From JACDAN01 sp963847235 (lineage in GTDB: Bacteria > Actinomycetota > Thermoleophilia > Gaiellales > Gaiellaceae), in the NCBI GenBank assembly GCA_963847235.1, contig CAWJYU010000015.1:1-64000 (forward strand): DNA of 64,000 nt, in the 5' to 3' direction. The notes under the pieces are model-generated. The model was given only the letters and a program-made list of their open reading frames with translations, made no database searches and was not told the DNA's origin. The position numbers and the translations under genes were made by a program. The first letter of the stretch is position 1, and each line of letters opens with the position of its first letter. Positions 63,244 to 64,000 of the stretch are shown piece after piece.

Positions 63244-64000
63244 TCAGCCTCGTGCCTCGGCCGGCCTCCGGCCGACTTCGAGCGCTCGCGCGAGATCCGT
63301 GATCGAGAGAAGCCCGGCGAGGTGTCCGTTGTCGATTACGAGCCCACGTCTCGCGTCCGGAGCGGAAAGCTCTGCCAAGGCGTCCACGGCGGTCTCGTCC
63401 TCGGTGAGCAGCGGGACCTCGTCGAGCGAGATCATCGCGTCCCGCACGCGTTGCGTCTCCCACTCGCTGCGGGGTACCGCTGCAACCGAGGCGAAGGGGA
63501 GCAAGCCGACCGGACTGCCCCCGTCGAGGACGGGGTAGGTAGTGAACCGGTGCGACGAGGCGACCTCGTCCATGAAGCGCCCGATCGTCGAGTCGGCGTC
63601 GACGGTCACGGGCTGGCGCACCATCAGGTCGCGAACGCGCAATCCGCCTAGCGCTTGCTCGGTCGCAACGTAGCGAGCCTCCGCCTTCGCGCCCTGAAGT
63701 AGATACCAGCCGATGAAGGCGAGCCAGGCGCCGCTGAACGAGCCCTGGAAAATGAACATCACGAGGCCGAGCGCGATGAACAGATAGCCGAAGCCCTGCC
63801 CGATCTCCGATGCGACGCGGGTCGCCCAGGCGTAATCGCCCTTGGCTCGCCAGAGCGCGGCGTGCAAGACGCGGCCGCCATCGAGCGGTGACGCTGGCAA
63901 GAGGTTGAAGGCGGCCAGGATGAGGTTGATGTAGCCGAGCCAGGCCGCCGCACCGTCCACGGCGCTCGGCAGACCGGCAAGCGCGATCAACACGAACAGG
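63244..64000 (-). CDS. site-2 protease (M50) with CBS domains, partial at right edge
   Basis: At least 252 residues; the N terminus with the HExxH motif lies outside the window. Visible: membrane segments and the second M50 motif NLLPASPLDGGRVLHA (metal Asp in LDGGR), further helices (FGYLFIALGLVMFIFQGSF, GAWLAFIGWYLLQGA), then two CBS domains (RDLMVRQPVTVDADSTIG, VRDAMISLDEVPLLTEDETAVDAL). This is the CBS-containing Rv2625c/SpoIVFB-like type, an intramembrane protease tuned by nucleotide binding. Confidence 0.92.
   Translation of the reverse strand, partial: LFVLIALAGLPSAVDGAAAWLGYINLILAAFNLLPASPLDGGRVLHAALWRAKGDYAWATRVASEIGQGFGYLFIALGLVMFIFQGSFSGAWLAFIGWYLLQGAKAEARYVATEQALGGLRVRDLMVRQPVTVDADSTIGRFMDEVASSHRFTTYPVLDGGSPVGLLPFASVAAVPRSEWETQRVRDAMISLDEVPLLTEDETAVDALAELSAPDARRGLVIDNGHLAGLLSITDLARALEVGRRPAEARG

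Noticed and set aside
63159..63252. Minus-strand peptide ending YTMDDVHWEPREP after the M50 gene
   Set aside because: Reads naturally but only about 22-30 codons with no good start or ribosome site; might be a real tiny gene, not supportable.

Overview
The window is GC-rich, compact DNA. Most starts are GTG or ATG, many genes overlap by 4 or 8 bases (GTGA or ATGA junctions), and several near-consensus TTGACA promoters have their -10 box 6 to 9 bases before the start codon, which suggests leaderless transcripts. The gene content points to a soil-type actinomycete, most likely a Thermoleophilia/Gaiellales-like lineage, probably a metagenome assembly: form I CO dehydrogenase, ROK-controlled sugar operon, DUF5995, hydantoinase operon, LigD-type polymerase, YihY, many SRPBCC and alpha/beta hydrolases. 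No rRNA, intact tRNA, CRISPR array, phage or insertion sequence was seen.

Layout. 0-4.2 kb: a CoxM/S/L/G-like molybdenum hydroxylase operon of unknown substrate, divergent from a kynureninase gene (4.2-5.5 kb). 5.5-7.4 kb: zinc-ribbon protein, SRPBCC protein and a YceI-superoxide dismutase fusion. 7.4-15.9 kb: one long operon read leftward. It starts with five consecutive genes for bitopic (single-membrane-helix) proteins, followed by coxM-coxS-coxL-coxD-coxE of a true form I (Mo-Cu) CO dehydrogenase (AYRCSFR active-site motif), a 60-residue Cys protein and a stand-alone fragment of the CoxL C-terminal domain. 16-17.9 kb: two XdhC/CoxI-type maturation proteins, one carrying a YHS domain. 18-24.9 kb: a sugar ABC transporter operon with an oxidoreductase and a TIM-barrel epimerase, controlled by a divergent ROK repressor with a clear double operator. 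25-34.6 kb: secreted repeat protein, tiny membrane protein, DUF2867, FIST sensor plus soluble histidine kinase, DUF5995, epoxide hydrolase, LigD-type polymerase, beta-helix protein. 34.7-43.6 kb: second ABC transporter operon feeding a creatininase homolog and a hydantoinase/oxoprolinase pair. 43.7-49.3 kb: metallo-hydrolase, CMD protein, DUF899, cNMP-binding protein, a RiPP-precursor-like small protein with a heme-oxygenase-like diiron enzyme, an amidase, and an unassigned barrel-like protein. 49.4-54.1 kb: a promoter-led operon of two caspase-like peptidases flanking an LCAT-like lipase, the best candidate for an undescribed conflict or cell-death system. 54.1-64 kb: serine hydrolase, PadR/HAAS pair, LuxR regulator, vanadium-haloperoxidase-like enzyme, alpha/beta hydrolase, TIR-like effector, CBS protein, YihY and a partial site-2 protease.

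Caution. At least twelve genes contain single-base frame breaks (about 18 in all, mostly one extra base) with well-conserved protein sequence on both sides, and three more lack a usable start codon. This density looks like residual assembly/sequencing error rather than decay, so I describe those genes as whole CDSs and give the break positions.
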